Of a DNA stretch of 64,000 nt, positions 18,992-27,082 are shown in pieces. Source of the stretch: Xanthomonas hortorum pv. pelargonii (GTDB lineage: Bacteria; Pseudomonadota; Gammaproteobacteria; Xanthomonadales; Xanthomonadaceae); assembly GCF_024499015.1 (NCBI RefSeq), contig NZ_CP098604.1, positions 4,030,001 to 4,094,000 of the forward strand. Direction: 5' to 3'. A program made the position numbers and the translations under genes. Position 1 is the first letter of the stretch; each line of letters begins with the position of its first letter. The notes under the pieces were generated by a model. That model made no database searches. It was not told the origin of the DNA and saw nothing but the letters and a program-made list of their open reading frames with translations.

Positions 18992-19108
18992 ATGTCGTCA
19001 CACCCGCTCTCCCCATTGCGCTGACTGGCCGCACTTGGCCTGACCGCGTTGACCCTGCCCACTGCCATCGCGCAGAACTTCGCTGCGCCTGCGATGTGCA
19101 TTGCGTAG
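18992..19108 (+). pseudogene. Remnant of an exported-protein gene (signal peptide only)
   Basis: Starting at an ATG at 18992, the frame reads like a secretion signal, LAALGLTALTLPTAIAQNF, with an Ala-x-Ala-like cleavage site, but it has an in-frame TGA at codon 11 and ends at a TAG after 38 codons. Beyond it, only scattered protein-like sequence (WGFSRTRAGRYRDD) follows. It is probably the decayed 5' end of a secreted-protein gene. The parent family is not recognisable. The rest of the 18881-19283 gap holds promoter-like AT-rich sequence near 18905-18945 and nothing else I can name. Confidence 0.35.
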
Positions 19109-19283
19109 GTGTTGTGGGGATTCAGTCGCACGCGCGCAGGCCGTTATCGAGATGACACGGTGTGCGGTGGGCTGCTGCATGGTCAGCGCACCGCGCGCAG
19201 TAGGCAGGTGCGATCGGCTTTCAGTGCCGATTGGCCTGCAACAACGCGCAGCGCCGTGTATCTGTCCACTCAGGAGCGCGCAC

Positions 19284-19613
19284 ATGGCTTTTCCAACCGC
19301 AGTCAACAATCAGATCACCGATGCCGTCACGCAGACCAACGTCAAGGTGATCGGCGAAGCGCCCGCCATGGCGATGGGCACGATCTACCATAGCATGGCC
19401 CATTCGAGCGGGATTCTCTTTGCTAACGCGGTGGCCGCGCAGCAGCAACAAAACACGCTAGCGCAGGCCGCCACCAACCAGGGCGTGATGCAGATCTACA
19501 GTCTCGATGCCACCGCTACGGCGGCGGACGTCGAGAAGGTCGCGCAAGTGGGCGTGGCCGACAATCTGACCAGTCTGCTCACCGTGCTCAAGGCGTTCAA
19601 CACCGGCAAGTAA
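19284..19613 (+). CDS. rebB: RebB-family R-body protein
   Basis: A 109-residue small protein. The start at 19284 is supported by AGGAG ten bases upstream. It shows the RebB family features: the start MAFPTAVNNQITDAVTQTNV, a central hydrophobic Ala/Met/Ser-rich helix (EAPAMAMGTIYHSMAHSSGILFANAV, split across the middle), then AAQQQQNTLAQAATNQGVMQIY. RebB-type proteins are the structural subunits of R-bodies, coiled protein ribbons that extend on a pH change. Only one reb gene is present here, with no rebA, rebC or rebD next to it, so whether it forms a ribbon is unclear. It is followed by a strong hairpin terminator. Confidence 0.85.
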   Translation: MAFPTAVNNQITDAVTQTNVKVIGEAPAMAMGTIYHSMAHSSGILFANAVAAQQQQNTLAQAATNQGVMQIYSLDATATAADVEKVAQVGVADNLTSLLTVLKAFNTGK

Positions 19614-19619
19614 GGGCAA

Positions 19620-19647
19620 TTGGCGACAGCTGCAGTGCTGTCGCCAA
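19620..19647. terminator. Bidirectional hairpin terminator between rebB and the convergent small gene
   Basis: A perfect 11-bp stem TTGGCGACAGC / GCTGTCGCCAA with a six-base loop, followed by TGTTTGTT on the + strand. It lies seven bases after the rebB stop and 22 bases beyond the end of the convergent 71-residue gene. Confidence 0.8.
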
Positions 19648-19669
19648 TGTTTGTTGCTGACGCGAGCGC

Positions 19670-19885
19670 TCAGGCCGCGTCGTCGTCGCGCGCTTGCGGC
19701 GGCAGCAGGATCTGCGGCTGTTTGGCCGAGTGGGTCTGGCACAAGAACGTCATCAGGTGCGCCGCTTCGGTGCTGCCGATCGGCTGGCTGGGCGCGGGCT
19801 TGCTGTGGACGTGTTCGGCAAAGGCGTGCTGGGTCTGCTCCGGAACCGCGGAGACAGGGTCTTGCGTAACGGTGGACGACGACAT
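19670..19885 (-). CDS. Uncharacterised 71-residue protein convergent with rebB
   Basis: The start at 19885 is chosen because an excellent ribosome-binding site (CCAGGAGCG) lies 7-8 bases upstream; a longer frame to 20095 has no such signal. The protein has no membrane segment. It reads SSSTVTQDPVSAVPEQTQ, then AEHVHSKPAPSQPIG, a short possible helix EAAHLMTFLCQTH and a tail ILLPPQARDDDAA. I do not recognise a family. Its ribosome-binding region (AGGAGCG) matches that of rebB, and the two genes share a terminator between them, so a link with R-body production is possible but not shown. Confidence 0.6.
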   Translation of the reverse strand: MSSSTVTQDPVSAVPEQTQHAFAEHVHSKPAPSQPIGSTEAAHLMTFLCQTHSAKQPQILLPPQARDDDAA

Positions 19886-20166
19886 GAAACGCTCCTGGAA
19901 CTCACCAACCGACCGTCGCTCGCTGGAACGACGGGAATGCGCCACTGCCTTCCACAACGGCGTGAGCCGGTGATCTTGCCTGGAATGCGATCCGTTCGAT
20001 ACCGCACAGGTCGCAGACCCTGCGTGGGCAGTGGACGTCCAGATAGCGGCGGGCGCGCGGCGGTCTGAAGGGCCGTTGCTGAGACATGCAAACATCTCTG
20101 GCTGATCCGCTTCACGTTATGGCAACGCATGCAGCGGAGTCAGCCAAGAACCACTGCCCCAGCAGG

Positions 20167-20216
20167 CAGTAAGCAATAAGCAGTAAGCAGTAAGCAGTAA
20201 GCGGTAAGCAGTAAGC
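20167..20216. repeat. Seven-copy heptanucleotide tandem repeat
   Basis: Seven consecutive copies of CAGTAAG, two of them with one substitution (CAATAAG, CGGTAAG). It lies in the 397-base gap between the 71-residue gene and the YgjP-like gene, about 65 bases after the end of the latter. The rest of that gap shows no gene. Confidence 0.92.
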
Positions 20217-20282
20217 CTCCACTACGCCGACCACCCGAATGCTTGCCCCAGGCGGTCGGAGAAGCCCGACTGATCTAATTGC

Positions 20283-21029
20283 TCAGTGACGCAACGCCAG
20301 CTCGGCCAGACTATCCAGGCGTTGTTTGATCTCCCGCCAACCAGGCATATGGGCATCGAGCAGGCGATAGAAGGCCTTGCCGTGGTTGTGGATTTTCAGA
20401 TGACACAGCTCATGCAGGATGACGTAATCGATACAGGTGCCCGGGACACGGATCAGGCCTAGATTCAAGCTGATCCTTCCCAAGGGTGAGCAACTGCCCC
20501 ACTGGCGCTGCATCGTCCGCAGTGAGAGGGGTGGCACCTGCTTGATCCAGCGGAGTTGGGCGGCCATGTTGGCCACGCGCTGCGGTAGCAGCAACCTGGC
20601 GCGCTCGCGTTGCCAGACTTCCAGCGCTGCGCGCACCACCTCGGGCGCACGGCTGGGCACCCATGCTTCGACGTAGCCGCCACGCAGGTGGACGTCATGC
20701 ATCTGGTCGTCAAGGATCACCTTCAGCCGGTAGCGCCGCCCCAGATACAGCACAGTTTCGCCACTGACGTATTCACGCGGAGCGACGTGCCGCAGGCGGT
20801 TTTCGATCTCCACCAAGCGCAGGTCGATCCAGCGTGCGCGCTGGGTCAGCGCGCGTCTGATCTGAACATCGGTCGCATGCAGCGGCGCATCCAGCCGTAC
20901 GCAGCCATCGGGCTCCACATGGATGGCCACGCGTTGGGTGCGCCTTAGCGCGGATCGCCGGATCTGGCAGTGGATGCGGCGCTCGCCGTAGGTCACCACC
21001 ATCTCGGCGTCGGTCTGACCTGGTGTCAC
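20283..21029 (-). CDS. YgjP-like (DUF45) metal-dependent peptidase, last gene of the type I R-M operon
   Basis: 248 residues. The GTG start overlaps the hsdR stop (GTGA); an ATG at 21002 is an alternative. The N-terminal half is a beta-rich domain (YGERRIHCQIRRS; YLGRRYRLKVI), and the C-terminal half is the zinc peptidase with MQRQWGSCSPLGRISLNLGL, then VILHELCHLKIHNHGKAFY, giving the HExxH motif and a downstream His. This is the standard YgjP/DUF45 layout. Such proteins often sit next to type I hsdR genes, as here, but their role in restriction is not known; processing or turnover of HsdR is one guess. Cytoplasmic. Confidence 0.88.
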   Translation of the reverse strand: MTPGQTDAEMVVTYGERRIHCQIRRSALRRTQRVAIHVEPDGCVRLDAPLHATDVQIRRALTQRARWIDLRLVEIENRLRHVAPREYVSGETVLYLGRRYRLKVILDDQMHDVHLRGGYVEAWVPSRAPEVVRAALEVWQRERARLLLPQRVANMAAQLRWIKQVPPLSLRTMQRQWGSCSPLGRISLNLGLIRVPGTCIDYVILHELCHLKIHNHGKAFYRLLDAHMPGWREIKQRLDSLAELALRH

Positions 21030-24000
21030 GTGCGGCTGAGCCCAATGCGCGTGATGTGCACGACCTGCTCCACGATGGCCTTGGCATGGTCCAGCCCGAC
21101 CAGATCGAAGATGGGCGGAAGCAATGTCTGGCGAATCTGTGACTCGATGCTGTGCAGGTTCAACGAGTTCTCGGCAATGGCGGTGCGCACCACGCCATCG
21201 ATCGTCAGTGCCAGATCGGCCAGATGCGCTGTCTCTGCAGCACTCTTGGCGTGCATGGCATCCTCGCCCAATTCCAGCAGGATCGCGCCGTAATAGGCAC
21301 TGGCATGGGGGTTGTCGGCCAATGCCACCGGAATACTGGGGATCTGCCTGACCTCCAGGCGCTGCTCGAAGGCCTTGAACACGGCGTACTGCTTCAAGGG
21401 ATGATCGAACATGGCTTCTGCCTCGGCAATGGCCTCACGCAACAGCTCGCCGAAGACTTTTTGCGCGTACGGGTCGCTGGCCAGCTCCTGTTCGATGGTC
21501 TTGCGCAGACGCGTCTGGATCAGATCGGCCTCGTTGCGGGTCTTCTCCTCCGACCAGGTCTGCGGATCTTCGCGCTTGCCCAATTCGTGCACGACGTAAG
21601 CACCCGAGGATTCACGCACCTCGCGGCCAATCACCTGTTTGTCCACCAGCTTGCGGATCTGCTCTTCGTAGATGCTGTAGTCCACGGTTTCCATCGCATC
21701 CTGGCGTGCGGTCCTGCGCAACCCGGAGAAAAAGCGCAGGTCGTGCTTGTAGCGGTCGATCAATGCATCCGGAAAAGCGGCGTCTTCAAAGAAGCTGCGC
21801 GAGGAGAGTGCAGTCTGCAGGCACAGGCCGAACTCGGTCAGCACGGCGGAGAAATCGTCGCGCAGTTTCTGCCGCTCGTCGTAATCGGCGCCCTCTTCGT
21901 CAGCGACGAAGCGCGGGCTCAGGCGCTGCCGGAACTGCTCCGGATCGTCATGGCTGGCTAGCCCGTCGAAGAATGCCCATAACCTGGCATTGAGCGCGGG
22001 CAAGCGTCGGTACTCGGTACTGATCGCCTGGTAGAGGCCCTCGATATCGGCCACATCGAAGCCGCCTTGGGTACGTGTTTCCAGGTCCTGATACGCGCGT
22101 ACCGCCGTGTCCAGTTCGGTCAGGATGCCGCGATAGTCCACCAGGATGCCGTAGCGCTTGGCGTCGTGCAGGCGGTTCACCCGTGCCACCGCCTGGATCA
22201 GGTTGTGGCCCTTGAGCGGCTTGTCGATGTAGAGCACCGCGTTGCGCGGCTCATCGAAGCCGGTGAGCAGCTTGTCCACCACGATGAGCAGGTCCGGATC
22301 GCCATCGCCACCGAAGTCGCGCACGGTCTGTCGCTCGTACTCTTGCGGATCCAGCCGTTGGTCGGTGATGGCCTGCTTCCACCATTTCTGCACCTCGGGC
22401 AGGGTGTCTTCATCGACGTCGCTGTTGCCCTCGCGGGTATCGGGCGGGGAGATCACCACCGCGCCTGTCACCAGTCCGGTCTCGTCCAGGGCGCGCTTGT
22501 AGCGGATGGCGTCGCGCTTGCTGTCGGTCGCCAGCTGCCCCTTCAGGCCCAACGGTTTGATGTTCTCGTTGAAATGCGCGGCAATGTCCCAGGCGATGAG
22601 TTCGATGCGATTGGCCGCCCCATAAATGGCGCGCTTGCTGGCGAACTTCTTTTTCAGATCCGCGCTCTGCGCGTCCGAGAGCCCGGCGGTGATCTTGTCG
22701 AACCAGCGGGTCACCGCCGCCGCGTTGACCTCCAGCTCCGGCACGCGTTCTTCGTATAGCAGCGGGGCCACGGTCTGGTCTTCGACTGCGCGCTGCATGG
22801 TGTAGGCATGCAGGATCGGGCCGAACTTGTTGGCGGCTTTCTCGTTCTTGAGCAGCGGGGTGCCGGTGAACGCCAAATAGGCCGCATTGGGCAGCGCCTT
22901 GCGCATGCGCTCGTGGGTTTCGCCGCCGTGGCTGCGGTGGCCTTCATCCACCAGCACGATCAAATCGGCCGAGGCGTTGTGGCACTCGGGCAGCTTGGCG
23001 GCGGTGGTGAACTTCTGCACCAGCGAGAAGGTGATGCGCTCGCTGCCCTGGCCGATGCGGCGCGCCAGATCGCGGCCGGTGGTGGCCTTGCTGCGCTCAC
23101 CTTCTTTTTTGGTGCCGACGGCCGAGCCAAACGCGCCGCCGCTGATGAAGTTGCGCGACAGCTGCGCCTCCAGGTCGGTACGGTCGGTCACCACCAGCAC
23201 CCGGCACTGGGTCAAGGCCGTATCCAGCACCAACGCCTTGGTCAGAAACACCATGGTGAAGCTCTTGCCCGAGCCGGTGGTGTGCCACAGCACGCCGCCC
23301 TGGCGTCCGCCGTCGGGGCGACGCGTGCGGATCTGCGCCAGCAACGCGCGGATGCCGAAGAACTGCTGGTAGCGCGCCACGATCTTGCCGACCTTGCGGT
23401 CGAACAGCACAAAACCGCGCAGCACCTCCAGCAGCCTGGCCGGGGTGAGCAACCCGGCCAACAGCAGGTCCTGCTCGGTGGGCAGCATGGGCTTGGCCCA
23501 CAACGTCTGGCAGTAGGCCCGCAGCGGCGCCGGCTTGTCTGCCAGCAGGGCATCGCGGGTAGCCGCAGGCAGTGGCAGGTTCTTGAGGCGGCTCAGCTGC
23601 GCCTGGTCGACCTGCTCGTCGCGCCAGCGCGCCCAGAACTTGGCCGGGGTGTGCGTGGTGCCGTAGCGCGCCTCGGTCAGGCTGATTGCAAGTAACACTT
23701 GCGCATAGGCGAACAACTGCGGAATCTCTTCTGCCCGCTGGTTGCGCAATTGCTGGCTCACCGCTTCGGCCACCATCGATTTGCCGGCATGCCCGGCATC
23801 GGCGCGCTTGGTTTCGATCACCACCAGCGGCAGGCCATTGACGTAGCCCACGATGTCGGGCGTGCGCGTATGCGTGCCGTGGGTGGAGAGCACCTCGCAT
23901 TCTTCGGTGATGTCCCACAGGTTGTGGGCTGCATCGCCCCAGTCGATCACCGCGATGGTGGGCTGGTGCTTCTTGCCGTCAGGCATGAACTCGGTGACGG

Positions 24001-24316
24001 TGATGCCCAGCGTCAGCAGTTGATACAGCCGCTCATTGGCAGCCAGCAGCCCATCGCCCAGCGGCAGCGCCGACAGCTCGCGCACGATCTGGTCGATGCC
24101 ACTCGGCGAGAGCGGGTAGGTCTGCCCCTTGTAGTCGAAACGACGGCTCTGCAACGTCTCGATCAGGCGCGGCAGCAACAGCACCTCGCGGGTGCTACCG
24201 CGCAGCGCCAGGCAGTGCGCACTGCTGAGGTAGCGCCAGCCCAGGTTGCACAGCAGGTGCAGTGCGGGCAGCTGCGCGCTGGCCTGTTCGCGGGTGTCCG
24301 GGGCGCTGTGCGTCAT
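21026..24316 (-). CDS. hsdR: Type I restriction enzyme HsdR subunit
   Basis: 1096 residues, the motor and nuclease subunit. An N-terminal PD-(D/E)xK nuclease is visible around residues 150-175 (TPDIVGYVNGLPLVVIETKR). The SF2 translocase follows: Walker A WHTTGSGKSFTMVFL near 350, the DEGH box (VLVDEGHRSHGGETHERM), motif III (LAFTGTPLL), and further helicase motifs (VDKLLTGFDEPRNAVLYIDK, then QAVARVNRLH). The C-terminal helical region would bind HsdM. It overlaps the hsdS stop by four bases (ATGA) and the downstream peptidase gene by four. All motifs look intact, so restriction is likely functional if HsdS is. Confidence 0.95.
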   Translation of the reverse strand: MTHSAPDTREQASAQLPALHLLCNLGWRYLSSAHCLALRGSTREVLLLPRLIETLQSRRFDYKGQTYPLSPSGIDQIVRELSALPLGDGLLAANERLYQLLTLGITVTEFMPDGKKHQPTIAVIDWGDAAHNLWDITEECEVLSTHGTHTRTPDIVGYVNGLPLVVIETKRADAGHAGKSMVAEAVSQQLRNQRAEEIPQLFAYAQVLLAISLTEARYGTTHTPAKFWARWRDEQVDQAQLSRLKNLPLPAATRDALLADKPAPLRAYCQTLWAKPMLPTEQDLLLAGLLTPARLLEVLRGFVLFDRKVGKIVARYQQFFGIRALLAQIRTRRPDGGRQGGVLWHTTGSGKSFTMVFLTKALVLDTALTQCRVLVVTDRTDLEAQLSRNFISGGAFGSAVGTKKEGERSKATTGRDLARRIGQGSERITFSLVQKFTTAAKLPECHNASADLIVLVDEGHRSHGGETHERMRKALPNAAYLAFTGTPLLKNEKAANKFGPILHAYTMQRAVEDQTVAPLLYEERVPELEVNAAAVTRWFDKITAGLSDAQSADLKKKFASKRAIYGAANRIELIAWDIAAHFNENIKPLGLKGQLATDSKRDAIRYKRALDETGLVTGAVVISPPDTREGNSDVDEDTLPEVQKWWKQAITDQRLDPQEYERQTVRDFGGDGDPDLLIVVDKLLTGFDEPRNAVLYIDKPLKGHNLIQAVARVNRLHDAKRYGILVDYRGILTELDTAVRAYQDLETRTQGGFDVADIEGLYQAISTEYRRLPALNARLWAFFDGLASHDDPEQFRQRLSPRFVADEEGADYDERQKLRDDFSAVLTEFGLCLQTALSSRSFFEDAAFPDALIDRYKHDLRFFSGLRRTARQDAMETVDYSIYEEQIRKLVDKQVIGREVRESSGAYVVHELGKREDPQTWSEEKTRNEADLIQTRLRKTIEQELASDPYAQKVFGELLREAIAEAEAMFDHPLKQYAVFKAFEQRLEVRQIPSIPVALADNPHASAYYGAILLELGEDAMHAKSAAETAHLADLALTIDGVVRTAIAENSLNLHSIESQIRQTLLPPIFDLVGLDHAKAIVEQVVHITRIGLSRT

Positions 24317-25590
24317 GCGTGTGCGGCCTCGTCGGCTGGCAGGCGCACGCGGCGTTTGCCGGTGAGGAGTTGGGACATCAGGGCGGATTTTTCTTCGCGC
24401 AGCAGGTCCAGCTGGTTCTTGATCAACGCAACTTCGCGGCCGCCTTGAGCCAACATCGTCGCAATCGCCTGCTGCTCTTCTACGGACGGCAACGGAATGT
24501 GGATGCGTTGGAAGTCCTTCCAGCGCAGGCTTCCGCGGCGGTCCACAGAGGCATTGATCGCAGACGCAAATATCTGGCGGTAGTGCTCTGTCTTGAGAAG
24601 CGCAAACAGGTAGGCATCAACGACCTTATCGTTTGTCTTGAAGATCGTGTACATAGGGCTGATCAGGCCGGCGTCGTACAAGTTCTGATAGCCGATGGAG
24701 CCTTCATCGATATGATTCGTTGCATAGACGAAGCAGCCCCGAGGAGCAACCTTGTAGGTGGACGTATTTAGGCTAAAAACTTGTTTTTTGAAGTATTTCA
24801 GTGAATCCACCAGCCCGTGGTGTTTGGTGCAGGACAAGACCGGGTGGGGCTCCGAATCGCCTAATTTTTCGCTGATTTCTGCAGCGACATCGCCGATTCG
24901 GGGGTAGTCCCACTCCACTGGAACTGAGCCATAGGGCGTGTTCCTCTTATGCCCACTAGCAGTGAAGCCCGCAAGACGTGCCTTGCCGGTCAATACTTGC
25001 TGTGAAAGCAGCATCTTCTGGTGACGACTGTTGGCTAGCAGTCGCTCGGTGGTGGCGATGGCTTGATCCCAGGTGGAGAGGATGTGGGCGATGCGGCGTT
25101 GTTCATGCAAGTTCGATGGGAGTGCCAGCTGAAAGTCCCGAATGTCGTTTGGACTAATATGAGGGACCGCTGTTTCTGTCTTTTGACCTTTTAGGTGTTG
25201 GCTAAACTGTCGAGTTTGAAATAGCTGCGTTAGATAACCTTGTTCGACATGGCTCTTTGCGCGAAGTCGAGCAACTCGCTGGACCAAGAGGCATGGGAGG
25301 TCATGCTGCTTTACAACGCTGCACTTCAATCCCGCGCCCACGAGTGGTCGATCCATTGCAATTACGATATCACCTTGACGCATTTCGTATCGCTGAAGCT
25401 GTTTCGCATACGGTGTCGCCCAATGCTTAGCATCGTCCCAGCGAAGAGATCCTGGCACCACGTTGTCACCGCGAAGTAGTCTTACTGTTGATGCATTTGG
25501 TTCTGCATAATGTTGACTGTTGAATGCATGGCCTGTTAGCAGTTCGGTGCATTCTCCAGCGCTGATTTGAAGCCAGTCTTTAGGAAGCAT
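24313..25590 (-). CDS. hsdS: Type I restriction-modification specificity subunit HsdS
   Basis: 425 residues from the ATG at 25590 (MLPKDWLQ); a start at 25614 also has a purine-rich leader, so eight residues are uncertain. It has two target-recognition domains separated by a conserved helix: TRD1 (about 1-150) ends in HISPNDIRDFQLALPS, the central helix is EQRRIAHILSTWDQAIATTERL, TRD2 (about 215-370) ends in WKDFQRIHIPLPSVEEQQ, and the distal helix is IATMLAQGGREVALIKNQLD. Both domains look complete, so it should recognise a bipartite target. It follows the RhuM fragment with a short overlap and is coupled to hsdR. Confidence 0.93.
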   Translation of the reverse strand: MLPKDWLQISAGECTELLTGHAFNSQHYAEPNASTVRLLRGDNVVPGSLRWDDAKHWATPYAKQLQRYEMRQGDIVIAMDRPLVGAGLKCSVVKQHDLPCLLVQRVARLRAKSHVEQGYLTQLFQTRQFSQHLKGQKTETAVPHISPNDIRDFQLALPSNLHEQRRIAHILSTWDQAIATTERLLANSRHQKMLLSQQVLTGKARLAGFTASGHKRNTPYGSVPVEWDYPRIGDVAAEISEKLGDSEPHPVLSCTKHHGLVDSLKYFKKQVFSLNTSTYKVAPRGCFVYATNHIDEGSIGYQNLYDAGLISPMYTIFKTNDKVVDAYLFALLKTEHYRQIFASAINASVDRRGSLRWKDFQRIHIPLPSVEEQQAIATMLAQGGREVALIKNQLDLLREEKSALMSQLLTGKRRVRLPADEAAHA

Positions 25591-26218
25591 CTCGTGGCCC
25601 TTTGTTTTTTGCATGCAGGCCTTCCCTGCGCGCCGATTTCTCCACTAACTCCAGTGCCCTGATGTCCTCCACATCCGCTGGTAAGGGTTCTGCTAGGCGC
25701 CGCTTGGCATCGAACGCGGCATAGCGCTCATGCACGATCTGCTGCATGCGCTCGTGGCTGACCGTACCGGCATCTTTCAACAACGGCCGTTCGTTGAATT
25801 CGACAAAGCGGTCCACGTGTTGGCGCCAGTCGTCCATGCGCAAGTCCCGGCGCTGGCTGGCGCGGTCCTCGGCGTAATTCAAAAACATTGAGGGGACGCG
25901 GTTCAACTGCGCGACCTTCTCTGGGTCGAGAGCGTTCCTGGCAAAGATGAGATCGTTCTTGCGCACGCGGCTGGCTTTCCCGCCGGTCAGTGCGATGTGG
26001 GGCTTGCTGGGCTTGGCAGGTTCGACCACCAGGTGCGCAGCGGTCTTCTGGCCGTGGGCGGCAGTTGTCACGGGTTCCTTGACGGCTGACGCATCAGTCC
26101 GGGCCTGTGATGGCGATGCCCATCGCTGCAAGCCAGGCAAGGCGGTTGTCCGGATCGCCCTTGGAAGGGGGGTCAAATTGACCCCCTTTCGGCAAGTGGT
26201 TGATTTCCAAAGTGGCAA
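25580..26218 (-). CDS. RhuM-family protein, N-terminally truncated
   Basis: 212 residues. From about residue 58 on it follows the C-terminal part of the RhuM family: GQKTAAHLVVE, IALTGGKASRVRKNDLIFAR, NRVPSMFLNYAEDRASQRR, then DDWRQHVDRFVEFNERPLL and KDAGTVSHERMQQIVHERY. Normal RhuM proteins are about 330-350 residues with an N-terminal DNA-binding-like domain; that part is missing, and residues 1-55 look like unrelated filler. RhuM was named for a Salmonella pathogenicity-island gene but also occurs inside type I R-M operons. Its function is unknown. It sits ten bases after the BRO-N gene and overlaps hsdS, so it may be translated as a remnant or a shortened functional form. Confidence 0.75.
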   Translation of the reverse strand: MPLWKSTTCRKGVNLTPLPRAIRTTALPGLQRWASPSQARTDASAVKEPVTTAAHGQKTAAHLVVEPAKPSKPHIALTGGKASRVRKNDLIFARNALDPEKVAQLNRVPSMFLNYAEDRASQRRDLRMDDWRQHVDRFVEFNERPLLKDAGTVSHERMQQIVHERYAAFDAKRRLAEPLPADVEDIRALELVEKSARREGLHAKNKGPRDAS

Positions 26219-26227
26219 GGCGGCTGT

Positions 26228-27082
26228 TCATTTTTTGTCCTTGTCCTGACCCGGCGCCGGCTTGGCATCCTTCTGCAGCCGCTTGATGCTGGTTTCCGGT
26301 GCGGGCAGGTTTTCCGGCAAAGTTCCGCCCAGTTCCTGGATGGTCTTGCGTACCGTCTGGCCCACCTCTAAATGCGTCCGGTTGGCGGCCGTCTTGCCCT
26401 GCACGTTATCGCGGCGAAGTTTCTCTTCCGCTTGCGTGGCACGGAACAGGTTGGCGGCCAGTTCCGTGCTGCCCATGTGGTCGAGGATCGTCTGGCTCTT
26501 CTTCAGGGCCTTGCGCGCATGGATGTCCTTTGCGCCCAGACCGCCATACAGACCCTTGTAGCCGTGATCCTGGAAGACGGCGTACTCCAGCGGTGTCTCC
26601 ACACCGGCCTGTTTGGCTGCGGCGGCCAGATCCTTGTTGTGCTTACTCATCTGGTCGCGCAGGAACAGGCGCCGCTGGTTTTCGCTCAGGGCATCGAAAT
26701 CGACGGTTTCTTCGCCCTGGAGGCGTTCGTTGCCGATGCGCGCCAGCCAGCGCTTGAAGGGTTCGGCCTTTGGCGAGGGAATCGATTGAATGATGCGCAA
26801 GGCGCCTTCCAGCGTTGTGCAGTTCAACAGCTGCGGTCCGCCCGCAGTGGCCACGCGTAGGGGAGTGACCAATGTGTCCCAACTGCGGGAGAGCTCTTCA
26901 TCGCGGCGACGCAAGTTGCGTAGATAGTTTTCCGGACTCTCCGAGTCTGTGAGTGCGACGACCACGTCGATGACCGCAAACCACCATTGGCCTTGGTGCC
27001 ATGTGCGCCGGACTGCGGCACTGTCCTGTGCCGGGAAGCCCTCGTCAGCATGCGTGGCGATGTCGGTTGTTTCATCACTCAT
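26228..27082 (-). CDS. BRO-N domain protein (DinD-like) embedded in the type I R-M operon
   Basis: 284 residues from the ATG at 27082, which overlaps the hsdM stop by eight bases. The N-terminal 110 residues are a BRO-N/antirepressor-type domain: VRRTWHQGQWWFAVIDVVVA, ENYLRNLRRRDEEL, then LEGALRIIQSIPSPKAEPFK and RWLARIGNERL. The remainder matches the DinD-like pattern (LRDQMSKHNKDLAAAAKQAG; FQDHGYKGLYGGLGAKDI; NLFRATQAEEKLRRDNVQGK). DinD in E. coli is DNA-damage inducible and affects RecA filaments; antirepressors with this domain regulate phage genes. Inside an hsdM-hsdS operon it could modulate R-M expression or act after DNA damage. The role is inferred; the domain call is firm. Confidence 0.85.
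   Translation of the reverse strand: MSDETTDIATHADEGFPAQDSAAVRRTWHQGQWWFAVIDVVVALTDSESPENYLRNLRRRDEELSRSWDTLVTPLRVATAGGPQLLNCTTLEGALRIIQSIPSPKAEPFKRWLARIGNERLQGEETVDFDALSENQRRLFLRDQMSKHNKDLAAAAKQAGVETPLEYAVFQDHGYKGLYGGLGAKDIHARKALKKSQTILDHMGSTELAANLFRATQAEEKLRRDNVQGKTAANRTHLEVGQTVRKTIQELGGTLPENLPAPETSIKRLQKDAKPAPGQDKDKK

Noticed and set aside
20167..20216. CRISPR-like array
   Set aside because: The units are seven bases with no spacers and no cas genes; it is a simple tandem repeat.
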